A stretch of 64,000 nucleotides of DNA from Flavimaricola sp. Lineage in GTDB: Bacteria > Pseudomonadota > Alphaproteobacteria > Rhodobacterales > Rhodobacteraceae. This document shows, piece by piece, positions 37,864 to 48,147 of the stretch (position 1 is its first letter; each line of letters starts with the position of its first letter). Position numbers and translations under genes: made by a program. The stretch lies in contig JAQWWH010000054.1 of the NCBI GenBank assembly GCA_029255105.1, forward strand, positions 1-64,000. The letters are read 5' to 3'. The notes below the pieces were generated by a model, which did not search any database, was not told the origin of the DNA, and was given only the letters and a program-made list of their open reading frames with translations.

Positions 37864-37889
37864 CCGGATGGCGCTTTGAAGCCATCCGG
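37864..37889. terminator. Hairpin downstream of the GlcG-like gene
   Basis: A perfect 9-bp stem CCGGATGGC (37864-37872) and GCCATCCGG (37881-37889) with an 8-nt loop, 27 bp past the stop of the GlcG-like gene. There is no T run on either strand, so it could be a weak terminator or an RNA-stabilising hairpin. Confidence 0.4.
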
Positions 37890-37915
37890 TCAGAGGTCAG
37901 GCAAGGCCTGCCTCC

Positions 37916-38344
37916 TCAGGCCTCGCCCACCAGACCGGCCGCCTCGATCCCGGCAAGCCCGGCGATGGCATCGTTTTCCGAGGTATCGCCGGTCACGCCG
38001 ACGGCCCCGATAACAGTGCCGCGCTTGTCCTTAAGAAGGATACCGCCCGGCACTGGCACAACCTTGCCGCCGAACACACCGTTTACGGCTGTTAGGAAAT
38101 AGGCCTGGGTTTCGGCCCGGGCCATCTGGGCGGTCCCGCCGATGCCCAGCATGACCGAGCCATAGGCCTTGCCCTGGGCCACGCCAAAGCGGCCCGGGCT
38201 TGCCCCGTCCTCGCGTTCGAACCCCATGACATGGCCGCCAGCGTCCAGGACGATGACTGACAGCGGCTTGAGGTCCATCTCGCGGCCCTTGGCGAGGGTC
38301 TTGCGCAGGATGATGCGGGTCTTGGCGAGGGTCAGGGAGGCCAT
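37916..38344 (-). CDS. GlcG/HbpS family protein
   Basis: A 142-residue protein of the GlcG/HbpS family (DUF336), a small fold that binds haem or an unknown ligand in some members. It is recognised by LSVIVLDAGGHVMGFEREDGA, the GKAYGSVMLG segment and the glycine-rich VPVPGGILLKDKRGTVIGAVGVTGDTSENDA (shown here only in parts: VPVPGGILLKD and GAVGVTGDTSENDA). It sits 50 bp after malate synthase G, as glcG does in glycolate operons, so it probably takes part in glycolate or glyoxylate metabolism, role unknown. Confidence 0.85.
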   Translation of the reverse strand: MASLTLAKTRIILRKTLAKGREMDLKPLSVIVLDAGGHVMGFEREDGASPGRFGVAQGKAYGSVMLGIGGTAQMARAETQAYFLTAVNGVFGGKVVPVPGGILLKDKRGTVIGAVGVTGDTSENDAIAGLAGIEAAGLVGEA

Positions 38345-38367
38345 GGTCAGGTCCTTATGTTAAGGGC

Positions 38368-38393
38368 GTAAGGTGGGTCATGACCCACCTTAC
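38368..38393. repeat. Extragenic palindrome (GTAAGGTGGGTC family), copy 1
   Basis: Arms GTAAGGTGGGTC and GACCCACCTTAC separated by AT make a perfect 26-bp palindrome, 2 bp past the stop of malate synthase G. Related copies lie at 51785, 51864, 56845, 61801 and, diverged, 61844. Confidence 0.85.
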
Positions 38394-38394
38394 C

Positions 38395-40533
38395 TCAGGC
38401 AGCTTTGCGTTCCAGACGGCGGGCATGCAAGACCGGTTCGGTATAACCGGACGGCTGTTCGCGGCCCTTCAGCACGAGGTCACATGCCGCAGCAAAGGCG
38501 ATCCCGTTAAAGCCCGGCGCCATCGGCACATAGGCAGGATCCCCTGCGTTCTGACGGTCCACCACCGCGGCCATCTTGCGCATTGTCGCCATCACCTGCT
38601 CGTAGTCGATGACGTCGTGATGCAGCCAGTTGGCCAGCGCCTGCGCTGAAATCCGGCAGGTGGCGCGGTCTTCCATCAGGCCCACGTCGTTGACGTCTGG
38701 CACCTTGGAACAGCCGATCCCCTGATCGATCCAGCGAACCACATAGCCCAGAATGCCCTGGGCGTTGTTCTCGATCTCTTGCTGGATCTGCTCGGGCGTC
38801 CAGCGGCGATAAGAGGCCAGCGGGATGTCCAGAACGGCCGTCACATAGGCACGGCGCCCGCCAGCGGCGAGCTTTCTTTGCACCGCAAACACGTCGATCT
38901 TGTGATAATGCAGCGCATGCAGGGTCGCGGCGGTCGGGCTTGGCACCCATGCGCAGTTCGCGCCGGCCTTTGGGTGTTCGATCTTCTGCTCGATCATGGC
39001 GGCCATCATATCGGGCATGGCCCACATGCCTTTGCCGATCTGGGCCTTGCCCGACAGGCCACACTCGAGACCGATATCGACGTTCTGGTTCTCATAGGCC
39101 GTGATCCAGCCCTTGCGCTTGATGAATTCCTTGCGGCTGAAGGGGCCAGCCTCCATCGAGGTGTGAATCTCGTCCCCCGTCCGGTCAAGAAATCCTGTGT
39201 TGATAAAGGCAACCCGGCTTTTGGCGGCCCGGATGCATTCCTTGAGGTTGACCGTCGTCCGCCGCTCTTCATCCATGATGCCCAGCTTGACGGTGTTCTG
39301 GGGCAGCCCCAACATCGCCTCGACCCGGGTAAAGGTCGCATCGGCAAAGGCCACTTCATCAGGACCATGCATCTTGGGCTTGACCACATAGACCGATCCG
39401 GTGACCGAATTGCCGCCTTCGCGCAGCAGGTCATGCTTGGCGATCAGGGTGGTGACGACGGCATCCATCAGCCCTTCAAAGACCTCGTGGCCCTCGGCAT
39501 CCAGGATGGCGGGGTTGGTCATCAGGTGGCCGACATTGCGCACCAGCATCAGGGCCCGGCCCTTGATGGTCAGCGTGCTGCCGTCGGGCGCAGTATAGTC
39601 CCGGTCCGCCTCAAGCGAGCGGGTCATCTGCTTACCGCCCTTTTCAAAGGTGGCTTCGAGGTCGCCCTTCATCAGGCCAAGCCAGTTCGAATAGGCCTCG
39701 ACCTTGTCCTCGGCATCGACGCAGGCGACCGAATCTTCGCAGTCCATGATGGCCGACACAGCACTTTCAAGGCGCACATCCGCCAGAAGCGCCCGGTCGC
39801 GCGACCCGATGGGGTGGGCCCGGTCAAAGACCAGTTCAACATGCAGGCCGTTGTTCACCAGCAAGATCGCGTCCGGGGCCCTTGGGTTACCCCGATAGCC
39901 CGCGAATTTGGAGGGGTCCTGCAGGGGCAGGTCATCCACCAGCAGGGCGCCGTTCTTGACCAAATACCGACGCACATCGCCGTGGCTTGCGCCCGCGATC
40001 GGGAAGGCCTCGTCGAGGAACACGCGCGCCCGTGCGACGACCCGCGCCCCGTGGCCCCGGTCGTAGGGGCCCTTGGGCGGCTGCACGCCCATGGCATCAG
40101 TACCGTAGAAGGCATCGTAAAAGCTGCCCCAACGGGCGTTTGCGGCGTTGATGGCGAACCGGGCGTTGGTGATCGGCACGACCAGCTGCGGGCCGGGAAC
40201 CGACGCAATCTCGGGATCGACATTGGCTGTGTCGATCTGGAAGTCGGGTCCATCGGGCACGAGGTAGCCGATTTCCTGCAGAAACGCGAAATAGGCCTCG
40301 GGGTCGTGGGGCTGATCCCGACGGGCGATGTGCCAGGCGTCGATCTGGCCCTGAATCTCGTCCCGGCGGGCCAGAAGGGCGCGGTTGGTCGGGGTCATGT
40401 CGGTGAGGAGGGCAGCAAAGCCGTCCCAAAACGCCTCGGCTGTGACACCGGTTCCGGGCAGTGCCTGGGTTTCGATAAACTCAGCCAGAACGGGGGCCAC
40501 CTGAAGCCCACTGCGGTCAAGACGGTCGGACAT
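38395..40533 (-). CDS. glcB: Malate synthase G
   Basis: A 712-residue monomeric malate synthase that condenses glyoxylate and acetyl-CoA to malate. Family sequence includes [37 protein letters not shown] with the acidic magnesium ligands, [31 protein letters not shown] and [21 protein letters not shown]. The length is normal for isoform G. The GlcG-like gene follows on the same strand after a palindromic repeat, and may be cotranscribed. It serves growth on glycolate, acetate or two-carbon compounds. Confidence 0.97.
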   Translation of the reverse strand: MSDRLDRSGLQVAPVLAEFIETQALPGTGVTAEAFWDGFAALLTDMTPTNRALLARRDEIQGQIDAWHIARRDQPHDPEAYFAFLQEIGYLVPDGPDFQIDTANVDPEIASVPGPQLVVPITNARFAINAANARWGSFYDAFYGTDAMGVQPPKGPYDRGHGARVVARARVFLDEAFPIAGASHGDVRRYLVKNGALLVDDLPLQDPSKFAGYRGNPRAPDAILLVNNGLHVELVFDRAHPIGSRDRALLADVRLESAVSAIMDCEDSVACVDAEDKVEAYSNWLGLMKGDLEATFEKGGKQMTRSLEADRDYTAPDGSTLTIKGRALMLVRNVGHLMTNPAILDAEGHEVFEGLMDAVVTTLIAKHDLLREGGNSVTGSVYVVKPKMHGPDEVAFADATFTRVEAMLGLPQNTVKLGIMDEERRTTVNLKECIRAAKSRVAFINTGFLDRTGDEIHTSMEAGPFSRKEFIKRKGWITAYENQNVDIGLECGLSGKAQIGKGMWAMPDMMAAMIEQKIEHPKAGANCAWVPSPTAATLHALHYHKIDVFAVQRKLAAGGRRAYVTAVLDIPLASYRRWTPEQIQQEIENNAQGILGYVVRWIDQGIGCSKVPDVNDVGLMEDRATCRISAQALANWLHHDVIDYEQVMATMRKMAAVVDRQNAGDPAYVPMAPGFNGIAFAAACDLVLKGREQPSGYTEPVLHARRLERKAA

Positions 40534-40696
40534 ATGAAGTCTCCCTGATCATGTGCGCCAGCGCAAAATCCGCCGGCCTGCCTGATCGGCATGCGGGTGC
40601 ATACCGGATTTGGTTTCCGCAATAGAACAGAGGTTTCCGATAGGCAACAGCGCGGTCATAAATTCTGACCAATTTTGACGCCAAATTTGCGGCCGA

Positions 40697-40843
40697 CTAG
40701 CCCGGCCGCTGCATCCGGCATTTGTCCGAGCAATAGCGGACCTGATCCCAGACCTTTTCCCACTTCTTGCGCCAGACAAAGGGACGGCCACAGGTGGCGC
40801 AGGTCTTGCTGGGCAGTTCGGATTTTTTGCGCATCTTGGCCAT
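40697..40843 (-). CDS. DUF2256 zinc-ribbon small protein
   Basis: A 48-residue protein read from ATG 40843 ([13 protein letters not shown]) to TAG at 40697. It holds [18 protein letters not shown] and RYCSDKCR, the C-x2-C and C-x3-C pattern of the DUF2256 family, so it likely binds zinc. It is basic and probably binds nucleic acid or a protein; no role is known. It lies between glcB and pepN on the strand of glcB. Confidence 0.85.
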   Translation of the reverse strand: MAKMRKKSELPSKTCATCGRPFVWRKKWEKVWDQVRYCSDKCRMQRPG

Positions 40844-40971
40844 GTTGGGGCAGTTAGAGTGCCAAAGCGACGCTGCAAGCCTGTGGAAGCGCGAATTGCG
40901 GATGTTGTGGCCGGGGGCAAGACTTCATAGGGTCCGGTGATCCAAGTGGCCCGCCACAGAAAGGTGCCTTC

Positions 40972-43521
40972 ATGAAGGACGCAAGCCCGCTCACCACCCA
41001 CCTGTCCGACTACGCCCCCCCGGCCAATCTGGTCGAGAGCGTGCACCTGACCTTTCATCTGGCCCCAACTGCGACCCGCGTCAAAAGCCGCATCGCGTTT
41101 CGCCCCAACCCCGAGGCGCGAGACAATCGGTTCTTCTTGCATGGCGAGGGGATGACCCTGATCTCTGCCCGCATCGACGGCGGCGCAGTAGACCCGACCG
41201 TCACTGCCGACGGTCTGACCTGCGCAGTCCCCGACGTCGCATTCGTCTGGGAGGCAGAGGTTGAGATTGATCCTGCCTCGAACACCAGCCTCGACGGGCT
41301 TTACATGTCCAAGGGCATGTATTGCACCCAGTGCGAGGCCGAGGGGTTTCGCAAGATCACCTACTACCCAGACCGTCCCGACGTGATGGGCGTCTTTACC
41401 GTCCGGATCGAAAGCGACCTGCCGGTGCTTTTGTCGAACGGCAACCCCCTTGGCAGTGGCGCAGGCTGGGCCGAATGGCACGACCCTTGGCCGAAACCGG
41501 CCTATCTGTTTGCACTTGTGGCCGGTGATCTTGTGGCCCACCCCGACCATTTCGTGACAGCGTCGGGACGCGACGTTGCGCTGAACATCTGGGTCCGTCC
41601 GGGGGACGAGGGCAAGTGTGCCTTCGGGATGGACGCCCTGAAACGGTCGATGGCCTGGGACGAAACCGTCTATGGCCGCGAATACGACTTAGACATTTTC
41701 AACATTGTAGCAGTCGATGACTTCAATATGGGGGCTATGGAGAACAAGGGCTTGAACATTTTCAACTCAAGCGCCGTTTTGTGTAGTTCCGAGACGTCGA
41801 CCGACATGAACTTTGAACGGATCGAAGGGATCATCGCCCACGAGTATTTTCACAACTGGACCGGCAATCGGATCACCTGCCGCGACTGGTTCCAGCTTTG
41901 CCTGAAAGAGGGGCTGACGGTATTCCGCGATCAGCAGTTCACCGGCGACACCCGTGGCCATGCCGTCAAGCGGATCGACGATGCGCTGACCCTGCGCGCC
42001 TACCAGTTCCGCGAGGATGCAGGCCCCCTCGCCCATCCGGTCCGGCCCGAAAGCTTTGTCGAGATCAACAATTTCTACACCGCCACCGTCTATGAAAAGG
42101 GTGCCGAGATCATCGGCATGCTCAAGACCCTCGTGGGGGATGAGGCCTATGCCCGGGCGCTGACCCTTTATTTCGACCGCCACGATGGCGAGGCGGCGAC
42201 GATCGAAGACTGGCTCAAGGTGTTCGAGGATACGACAGGCCGCGACCTGTCCCAGTTCAAACGCTGGTATGCGCAGGCCGGAACCCCGCGCCTGACCGTC
42301 ACTGACAGCTACGAGGACGGGACCTATACCCTGCACCTCGCCCAGCACACGCCACCGACGCCCGGCCAGCCGGACAAGGCCCCTCTTGTGATCCCGGTCG
42401 CTGTCGGCCTGTTGAACCCCAACGGCGACGAGGTGGTGCCGACCACGGTGCTTGAGATGACGCAGGCCAGCCAAAGCTTTCGCTTTGAGGGGCTGGCAAG
42501 CCGCCCGGTTCCGTCAATCCTGCGCGGTTTCTCTGCACCGGTGATTCTGCAGCGCGATCAAACCGCCGAAGAGCGGGTGTTCTTGCTGGCCCATGACACC
42601 GACCCCTTCAATGCCTGGGAGGCCGGTCGCCAGCAAAGCCGCGAGGTTCTGGTGGCGATGATCGCGGACGGGGCACCCCCCGGAGCGGGGTATCTAGATG
42701 CCTTGAACCGGGCAGTGGCCGACGAGGGCCGTGATCCGGCGTTCCGCGCCCTGTTGCTGGCCCTGCCGTCAGAGGATGATCTGGCGCAGGCGCTGGCCGA
42801 CCGGGGTCACACGCCCGACCCGGATCAAATCCGCACACAACGCGAGGCCTTGCGCCTGATGACGGCGCAGGCCTGCAATGCCACGCTGGCCGCACTTTAT
42901 GACCGGCATCAGGTCCCCGGCCCGTTCACCCCAGACGCAGAGGACGCCGGCAAACGGTCGCTGACCAATGCGGCCCTGTCGCTGCTTAGCCTGATCGACG
43001 GCGGCGACCGCGCCCGCGCCCAGTTCGACGCCGCCGACAACATGACGCAACAGCTTGCCGCGCTGTCTGCGCTTGTTTCCAACGAGATCGGAGCCGAAGC
43101 GCTGGAGCGGTTTCACGATAAATGGCAGGCCGACCGGCTGGTCATGGACAAGTGGTTCGGCCTTCAGGTCGCCCTTGCCGCACCGGAATTCGCGGTGGAT
43201 GAGGCGACCCGGCTGGCGGCACGTCCTGATTTCGACTGGAAAAACCCCAACCGGTTCCGGGCGGTCCTTGGGTCGCTGGCCGGGCACCAGTCGGGCTTTC
43301 ATCGGGCGGACGGCGCAGGTTACGCCTTTCTGGCCGATTGGCTGATCCGGCTTGACCCGGTCAACCCGCAGACCGCCGCACGCATGACAAAGGCCTTTGA
43401 AACGCTTGGCCGCTGGGGCCCGGACCGGCAGGCCCTCATGCGCGACAGCCTGACGAGAATTGCCAAAACACCCGGCCTGTCGCGCGATACCGGCGAGATC
43501 GTCGGGCGGCTTTTGGGGTAA
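40972..43521 (+). CDS. pepN: Aminopeptidase N (M1 metallopeptidase)
   Basis: An 849-residue zinc aminopeptidase. The exopeptidase motif is MGAMENKG (from residue 253) and the zinc site is HEYFHNW with His290, His294 and, in LKEGLTVF, Glu313. The length and the early YTRQ-free start HLSDYAPPANLV fit the bacterial PepN group, which trims peptides in the cytoplasm. The last third is a helical ARM-like domain. It stands alone; the start at 40972 follows a GAAAGGTGCC stretch. Confidence 0.95.
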   Translation: MKDASPLTTHLSDYAPPANLVESVHLTFHLAPTATRVKSRIAFRPNPEARDNRFFLHGEGMTLISARIDGGAVDPTVTADGLTCAVPDVAFVWEAEVEIDPASNTSLDGLYMSKGMYCTQCEAEGFRKITYYPDRPDVMGVFTVRIESDLPVLLSNGNPLGSGAGWAEWHDPWPKPAYLFALVAGDLVAHPDHFVTASGRDVALNIWVRPGDEGKCAFGMDALKRSMAWDETVYGREYDLDIFNIVAVDDFNMGAMENKGLNIFNSSAVLCSSETSTDMNFERIEGIIAHEYFHNWTGNRITCRDWFQLCLKEGLTVFRDQQFTGDTRGHAVKRIDDALTLRAYQFREDAGPLAHPVRPESFVEINNFYTATVYEKGAEIIGMLKTLVGDEAYARALTLYFDRHDGEAATIEDWLKVFEDTTGRDLSQFKRWYAQAGTPRLTVTDSYEDGTYTLHLAQHTPPTPGQPDKAPLVIPVAVGLLNPNGDEVVPTTVLEMTQASQSFRFEGLASRPVPSILRGFSAPVILQRDQTAEERVFLLAHDTDPFNAWEAGRQQSREVLVAMIADGAPPGAGYLDALNRAVADEGRDPAFRALLLALPSEDDLAQALADRGHTPDPDQIRTQREALRLMTAQACNATLAALYDRHQVPGPFTPDAEDAGKRSLTNAALSLLSLIDGGDRARAQFDAADNMTQQLAALSALVSNEIGAEALERFHDKWQADRLVMDKWFGLQVALAAPEFAVDEATRLAARPDFDWKNPNRFRAVLGSLAGHQSGFHRADGAGYAFLADWLIRLDPVNPQTAARMTKAFETLGRWGPDRQALMRDSLTRIAKTPGLSRDTGEIVGRLLG

Positions 43522-43649
43522 CAGATGACAACTTTGGATAAGCCACCCCTTGCCGAGCGGATAGCAAAAGGGCACCGAACCCTTGCGGGAATCGATTTGA
43601 AGAGTGCAATGTCAAATAACTTTGATTTCAGCATGATCAATGGTGCAGC

Positions 43650-44510
43650 ATGAGAGAGCGGATCGACCCCCTGATTGCGGAACGCGCCCCATGGCTGTTT
43701 CGAAAGACTCCCCTGATAAGGCCCATCCGTGGCGCCCTTAACCATTTCCTGTCTTATGATCGGACGGTCGAGCTTGCCGAACAGTTCGAAAACTCGAACA
43801 CAGCGGAGGTCATGGGCACGATGGGCGAGATGCTGGCCAAGGATGTAACCGTCACAGGCCTGTCCCGCATCCCCCGTCACGGCCCGGCGATGATCGTCTG
43901 CAACCACCCGACGGGTATCGCTGATGGCATCATTCTTTGGCACCTGTTGTCCAAGATCCGTCCCGACATATATTTTTACGCCAACCGGGACATCCTGCGC
44001 ATCATGCCCCAGCTTGAGGACATGGTCGCCCCGGTCGAGTGGCGCAAGGAATTGCGCAGCCATAGCAAGACCCGCGAAACCATGGCCTTCACCCGCAAGG
44101 CTGTGGAAGAGGGCCGGCTCGGCGTCATCTTTCCATCGGGGCGTCTGGCCAAACGTCGCGGCCTGCGGCTTTACGAACGGCCCTGGATGGCCTCGGCGGC
44201 GATGCTGGCCCGCAAGTTCGAGATGCCGGTGATCCCGGTCAACATCCGGGCCCGGAATTCGGTGATCTTCTACCTCTTTGACCTGATCCACCCGACCCTG
44301 CGCGACATCACCCTGTTTCACGAGACGCTGAACAAATCGACCCAACCCTATGTCGTTACAGTGGGTGACACGATTTCACCGGCCTCTTTGCCGGTGTCGT
44401 CCGAGGAGGGCATCGAAATGCTGCGCAAGGCGACCCTTGCTCTTGGTGGGCGCGATGCGCCGACGGTCAGCCTTGTTCGCGCCACGCGCCGACCTCTTCT
44501 GCGGTTTTAG
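43650..44510 (+). CDS. Lysophospholipid acyltransferase family protein
   Basis: A 286-residue PlsC-like acyltransferase. The catalytic His-Asp box appears as CNHPTGIADG, in which His86 and Asp92 are separated by five residues instead of the usual four. The substrate loop is VIFPSGRLAKRRGLRL in place of the usual FPEGTRS. It likely acylates a lysophospholipid or an ornithine lipid precursor at the inner membrane. No long hydrophobic helix is at the N-terminus. The gene after it is convergent. Confidence 0.75.
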   Translation: MRERIDPLIAERAPWLFRKTPLIRPIRGALNHFLSYDRTVELAEQFENSNTAEVMGTMGEMLAKDVTVTGLSRIPRHGPAMIVCNHPTGIADGIILWHLLSKIRPDIYFYANRDILRIMPQLEDMVAPVEWRKELRSHSKTRETMAFTRKAVEEGRLGVIFPSGRLAKRRGLRLYERPWMASAAMLARKFEMPVIPVNIRARNSVIFYLFDLIHPTLRDITLFHETLNKSTQPYVVTVGDTISPASLPVSSEEGIEMLRKATLALGGRDAPTVSLVRATRRPLLRF

Positions 44511-44549
44511 GATCGGCCTCAGCTTGGTCCCCGGCGTAGTGCGCTCTGC

Positions 44550-45452
44550 CTACTCGGGCCGCGAATGGGGCCTGTGTGGGACGGGACGCACATAGTTCGA
44601 CGTGCTGATCGTCTCGCGCTGTCCCGACAAACGCATGGGGCGGGCCGGGGGCCTTGGGGCCAAAGCAAGGGCTGTCTGGACCTGACAATAGCTTTGACGC
44701 CGGGTCCATTCGGCCATCTCTTGGCGTTTTGCCCGGCTCGTCATCGGGCCCCAATCGGCGGCAATTCCCCGCCACCGCCCATCGTTCACCGCAACAGCCC
44801 GGTCTCGAGACACGGTGACATTCATGATTCGGGCCGCACAACTAAGATTGTCTTCCGGATCGGTCAGCGCTGCCCCCGTTCGCGCCCGGCAGGAATAGCC
44901 GCGCGCAGTCGGCGGATAGATCTGCATCAGGCCAAACCACTGGTTGCCACCACCAACCGCGTCGGGCCGGTGCCGGCTTTCGTGCCATGCAAGGGCCGAC
45001 ATCATTCCGACCCAGAAAGCCCGCCGCATTTGAGGTGGATTGGTTGCGTAGCCGGGACACCAGGTGGCTATGTCGCGCGGCACAATGTCGACGATGCCCG
45101 GGGCATTGGTCGCCAGTGCCGTCATGGCGGCCTGGGTCCACAGCGCTCCATCAGGCTGGCTGTCCCAGCGGGCGGCAGGCCGAAAGATCCGTCGGCTGAC
45201 AGGTCGAACAGTCGCACCTGTCTGGACCTCGACCGGATACCGCAGCATGTGGGCTGGGCGGGGTTCAGGGCGGAAGCCAGCAAGCTCTGGCAGCGCGCCA
45301 AAGACATCCTCGCCGGACAGCGTGGTACCCGCTTTCAGCGGCTCGGACTGCGGATTGGCCACTCGGACCTGGGCACTTAGAGGCGCGCCCATTCCGACGA
45401 TCACGGCCAAAATCCCCCCCAGGATGGTCTGTGACGCGCGCATGGCCCACAC
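44550..45452 (-). CDS. Lytic transglycosylase, SLT domain (paralogue 1)
   Basis: A 300-residue periplasmic enzyme with an N-terminal signal (ILGGILAVIVGMGAPLSAQ). The SLT domain has the catalytic Glu in AWHESRHRPDAVGGG (Glu158), then GNQWFGLMQIYPPTARGY, and conserved cysteines (TWCPGY, YSCRA, LSCAAR, QSYC) that may form disulfides. It cleaves peptidoglycan with formation of 1,6-anhydromuramic acid. The neighbouring gene (45535-46173) encodes a related protein. Confidence 0.85.
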   Translation of the reverse strand: MWAMRASQTILGGILAVIVGMGAPLSAQVRVANPQSEPLKAGTTLSGEDVFGALPELAGFRPEPRPAHMLRYPVEVQTGATVRPVSRRIFRPAARWDSQPDGALWTQAAMTALATNAPGIVDIVPRDIATWCPGYATNPPQMRRAFWVGMMSALAWHESRHRPDAVGGGNQWFGLMQIYPPTARGYSCRARTGAALTDPEDNLSCAARIMNVTVSRDRAVAVNDGRWRGIAADWGPMTSRAKRQEMAEWTRRQSYCQVQTALALAPRPPARPMRLSGQRETISTSNYVRPVPHRPHSRPE

Positions 45453-45534
45453 AATGCCCCGGAACCAGTCATCGACACAAGATAATAGTTTAATTTAAAA
45501 ACATATACTTACAGCATAAAGCTGAGGCGACGCC

Positions 45535-46173
45535 TTAACTGCGCCTGCGAACCGGGTCCGAACAATAGGACTGGTTGCGCGTCCAGGCGGCCATTTCCGC
45601 CCGATGTGAGGGGTTCAGGAACGGCGCCCAATCAGCGGCAAGCCCCGACCGGCCAGAGGCCACGACGCCATCGCGTGGTACGGTGGAGGCGGCGATCCTG
45701 ACCGCACAGGCCAGGTTCTCGGCCCCGTCCTTCAGCGCGTCGCCGGTGCTGGCATCACAGCCATAGCCGCGTGCCGTGCCGGGCGAGATCTGGACAAGGC
45801 CGAACCACTGTCCGCCGCCGCCGACTGCCTGCGGGTTCCAGGTGCTTTCGTATTTCGCCAGAGAGGACAGAAGTCCCGCCCAGAAGGCGGCCCGCTGTTC
45901 GGGATCGGCCGCGATGTAATCGGGGCACCAAGTGTCGATGTCTTGCGGTTCCAGCGTCAGAAGGGGCAACCCTTCTTCGCTCAGGGCCCGAAGCGTCGCT
46001 TCGGTCCAGACATCTGCCTCGGGGCGGTGATCCCATTGCATGACCGGCAGGGCGGCGGGTCCTGCATCAAGGTTTCCATTGCCCAACATGGTGCAGGCAG
46101 GCGTCAGCGTAAGGGCGACCAGACCGAAGGCACGAACAATCATTGATACTACTCTATGGTGGATGTTGACCAT
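45535..46173 (-). CDS. Lytic transglycosylase lipoprotein, SLT domain (paralogue 2)
   Basis: A 212-residue protein with the same domain as its neighbour: DIDTWCPDY, AKYESTWNPQAVGGGGQWFG (Glu109), ISPGTARGYGC and the NQSYC end. Its signal ends in the lipobox LTPAC, so it is probably an outer-membrane lipoprotein, unlike the soluble paralogue. I start at ATG 46173 because GGAGG stands 6 nt ahead; ATG 46143 is also possible. It is separated from paralogue 1 by 82 bp that include a very A/T-rich patch (about 45480-45525), probably the promoter of paralogue 1. Confidence 0.85.
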   Translation of the reverse strand: MVNIHHRVVSMIVRAFGLVALTLTPACTMLGNGNLDAGPAALPVMQWDHRPEADVWTEATLRALSEEGLPLLTLEPQDIDTWCPDYIAADPEQRAAFWAGLLSSLAKYESTWNPQAVGGGGQWFGLVQISPGTARGYGCDASTGDALKDGAENLACAVRIAASTVPRDGVVASGRSGLAADWAPFLNPSHRAEMAAWTRNQSYCSDPVRRRS

Positions 46174-46357
46174 GATCTGCCTCCATTTTTCAGTTCCGTC
46201 CAGACAGGCCCCCCCGGCCTCGGCCAAATCCTGCTGAAACGGGGGATACCCGCGCAGCGCCCTGCTGGCCGTTTCTCTCCGCCACCCCGGCACAAGATTG
46301 CTTGAAGCGGGCGGGTCTTGGCCCTAGACAGAGGCCGCACAAACGAGGAGCCGACCG

Positions 46358-47869
46358 ATGCTGGACCTGACCTACGAGGCCCCCAAACCCAAGGTGATCG
46401 CCGGAGCAACCGGGGACTGGGAACTTGTCATTGGCCTTGAGGTGCACGCCCAGGTCGCAACGGCGGCCAAGCTGTTTTCCGGCGCCTCGACCCTGTTTGG
46501 CGCTGAACCAAACTCAAACGTTGCCTTCGTGGACGCCGGCATGCCCGGCATGCTTCCCGTCATCAACGAGGGCTGCGTGGCGCAAGCCGTGCGCACGGGC
46601 CTCGGCCTCAAGGCACAGATCAACCTACGCAGCGCCTTTGACCGCAAGAACTACTTTTACCCCGACCTGCCGCAAGGCTATCAGATTTCGCAGCTGTACC
46701 ATCCCATCGTTGGCGAAGGCGAAGTCATCGTGGACATGGCCCCCGGCATCGCCCGCCGCGTCCGGATCGAACGTATTCACCTTGAGCAGGACGCCGGCAA
46801 ATCGATCCACGATATGGACCCCACCATGTCCTTCGTCGATCTCAACCGTACCGGGGTCGCCCTGATGGAGATCGTGTCCCGCCCCGATATCCGTGGCCCC
46901 GAAGAGGCCGCCGCCTATGTGCTGAAGCTGCGCCAGATCATGCGCTACCTCGGCACCTGCGATGGCAACATGCAAAACGGCAACCTGCGCGCCGACGTCA
47001 ACGTGTCGGTCTGCCGTCCCGGTGATTACGAGCGGTATCAGGAGACCCAGGACTTCAGCCACCTTGGCACGCGCTGCGAGATCAAGAACATGAACTCCAT
47101 GCGCTTTATCCAGCTGGCCATCGATCATGAGGCCCGCCGCCAGATCGCCATTCTTGAGGATGGCGGAGCAATCGTGCAGGAAACCCGGCTATACGACGTC
47201 GAAAAGGGCGAGACGCGGTCGATGCGCTCCAAGGAAGAGGCGCATGATTACCGCTACTTCCCCGATCCCGACCTCTTGCCGCTTGAGATTGAGCAGGGCT
47301 GGGTCGACGACATCGAAGCATCACTGCCCGAACTGCCCGACGCCAAGAAAGCCCGGTTTGTCAGCGCCTTTGGCCTGAGCGAGTATGACGCCAGCGTCCT
47401 GACCGCCGAGGCCGAGAATGCCGCCTATTTCGAAGAGGTGGCCCGCGGCAACGACGGCAAGCTTGCCGCCAACTGGGTCATCAACGAACTGTTCGGCCGC
47501 CTCAAGAAGGAAGGCCATGACATCACCGAAAGCCCGGTCACCCCGGCGCAGCTGGGCGGTATCGTCCAGTTGATCACCAAGGGCGACATCAGCGGCAAGA
47601 TCGCCAAGGACCTGTTCGAGATCGTCTACACCGAAGGCGGCGACCCGGCCGAGATCGTCGAGGCCCGCGGCATGCGTCAGGTCACCGACACTGGGGCCAT
47701 CGAGGCCGCCGTGGACGATGTTATCGCAGCCAACCCCGCCCAGGTGGAAAAGGCGCAGGCCAACCCCAAACTGGCAGGCTGGTTCGTGGGCCAAGTGATG
47801 AAGGCCACCGGTGGCAAGGCCAATCCGGCGGCTGTGAATGCCCTTGTGATGGCAAAGCTGGGCCTTTGA
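46358..47869 (+). CDS. gatB: Aspartyl/glutamyl-tRNA(Asn/Gln) amidotransferase subunit B
   Basis: A 503-residue GatB. It activates Glu-tRNAGln (and Asp-tRNAAsn) for amidation with GatA and GatC. Family signs are [63 protein letters not shown], and the C-terminal GatB/YqeY domain ending in [17 protein letters not shown]. GatA and GatC are not in this window. SD GAGGAG stands before ATG 46358. Confidence 0.97.
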   Translation: MLDLTYEAPKPKVIAGATGDWELVIGLEVHAQVATAAKLFSGASTLFGAEPNSNVAFVDAGMPGMLPVINEGCVAQAVRTGLGLKAQINLRSAFDRKNYFYPDLPQGYQISQLYHPIVGEGEVIVDMAPGIARRVRIERIHLEQDAGKSIHDMDPTMSFVDLNRTGVALMEIVSRPDIRGPEEAAAYVLKLRQIMRYLGTCDGNMQNGNLRADVNVSVCRPGDYERYQETQDFSHLGTRCEIKNMNSMRFIQLAIDHEARRQIAILEDGGAIVQETRLYDVEKGETRSMRSKEEAHDYRYFPDPDLLPLEIEQGWVDDIEASLPELPDAKKARFVSAFGLSEYDASVLTAEAENAAYFEEVARGNDGKLAANWVINELFGRLKKEGHDITESPVTPAQLGGIVQLITKGDISGKIAKDLFEIVYTEGGDPAEIVEARGMRQVTDTGAIEAAVDDVIAANPAQVEKAQANPKLAGWFVGQVMKATGGKANPAAVNALVMAKLGL

Positions 47870-47920
47870 CGTTTGGCCGCGCCAGAGCTTGTGGAGGGCG
47901 CGCTTTCGGAGGGCGCGCTT

Positions 47921-48136
47921 TTGATCCGCAATGAGCGGATCAAGCTATTTGCAGGTTTTCTGAACGCCCTCGGGCTGGGCCTCATCGGCTTTGCCGTTCT
48001 GCGCCCGGTGACCGAGACGTTTCAACTTGTCGGCATCGCAGCCGCGGTCTGGGGCCTTGCAGGACTGCTATTACACGGCGAAGCGCTATATATATTGGGA
48101 CAGTTGCGGTCAGACGAGCCGCCGTTACGACCCTAA
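47921..48136 (+). CDS. Small two-helix membrane protein
   Basis: A 71-residue protein from TTG 47921 (reads LIRNERIKLFAGF), preceded at 8 nt by GGAGGG. It has two hydrophobic helices, ALGLGLIGFAVLRP and LVGIAAAVWGLAGLLLHG, and an acidic/proline tail. A longer frame from TTG 47873 is possible but contains a duplicated GGAGGGCGCGCTTT sequence. It lies 52 bp after gatB. Its function is unknown. Confidence 0.5.
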   Translation: MIRNERIKLFAGFLNALGLGLIGFAVLRPVTETFQLVGIAAAVWGLAGLLLHGEALYILGQLRSDEPPLRP

Positions 48137-48147
48137 GGAGAGATGCC

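Noticed and set aside
40660-40690. CCAAATTTGC-type sequence upstream of malate synthase as an ScfR/RamB-like operator
   Set aside because: It is too short and asymmetric to distinguish from chance, and no second site was found.
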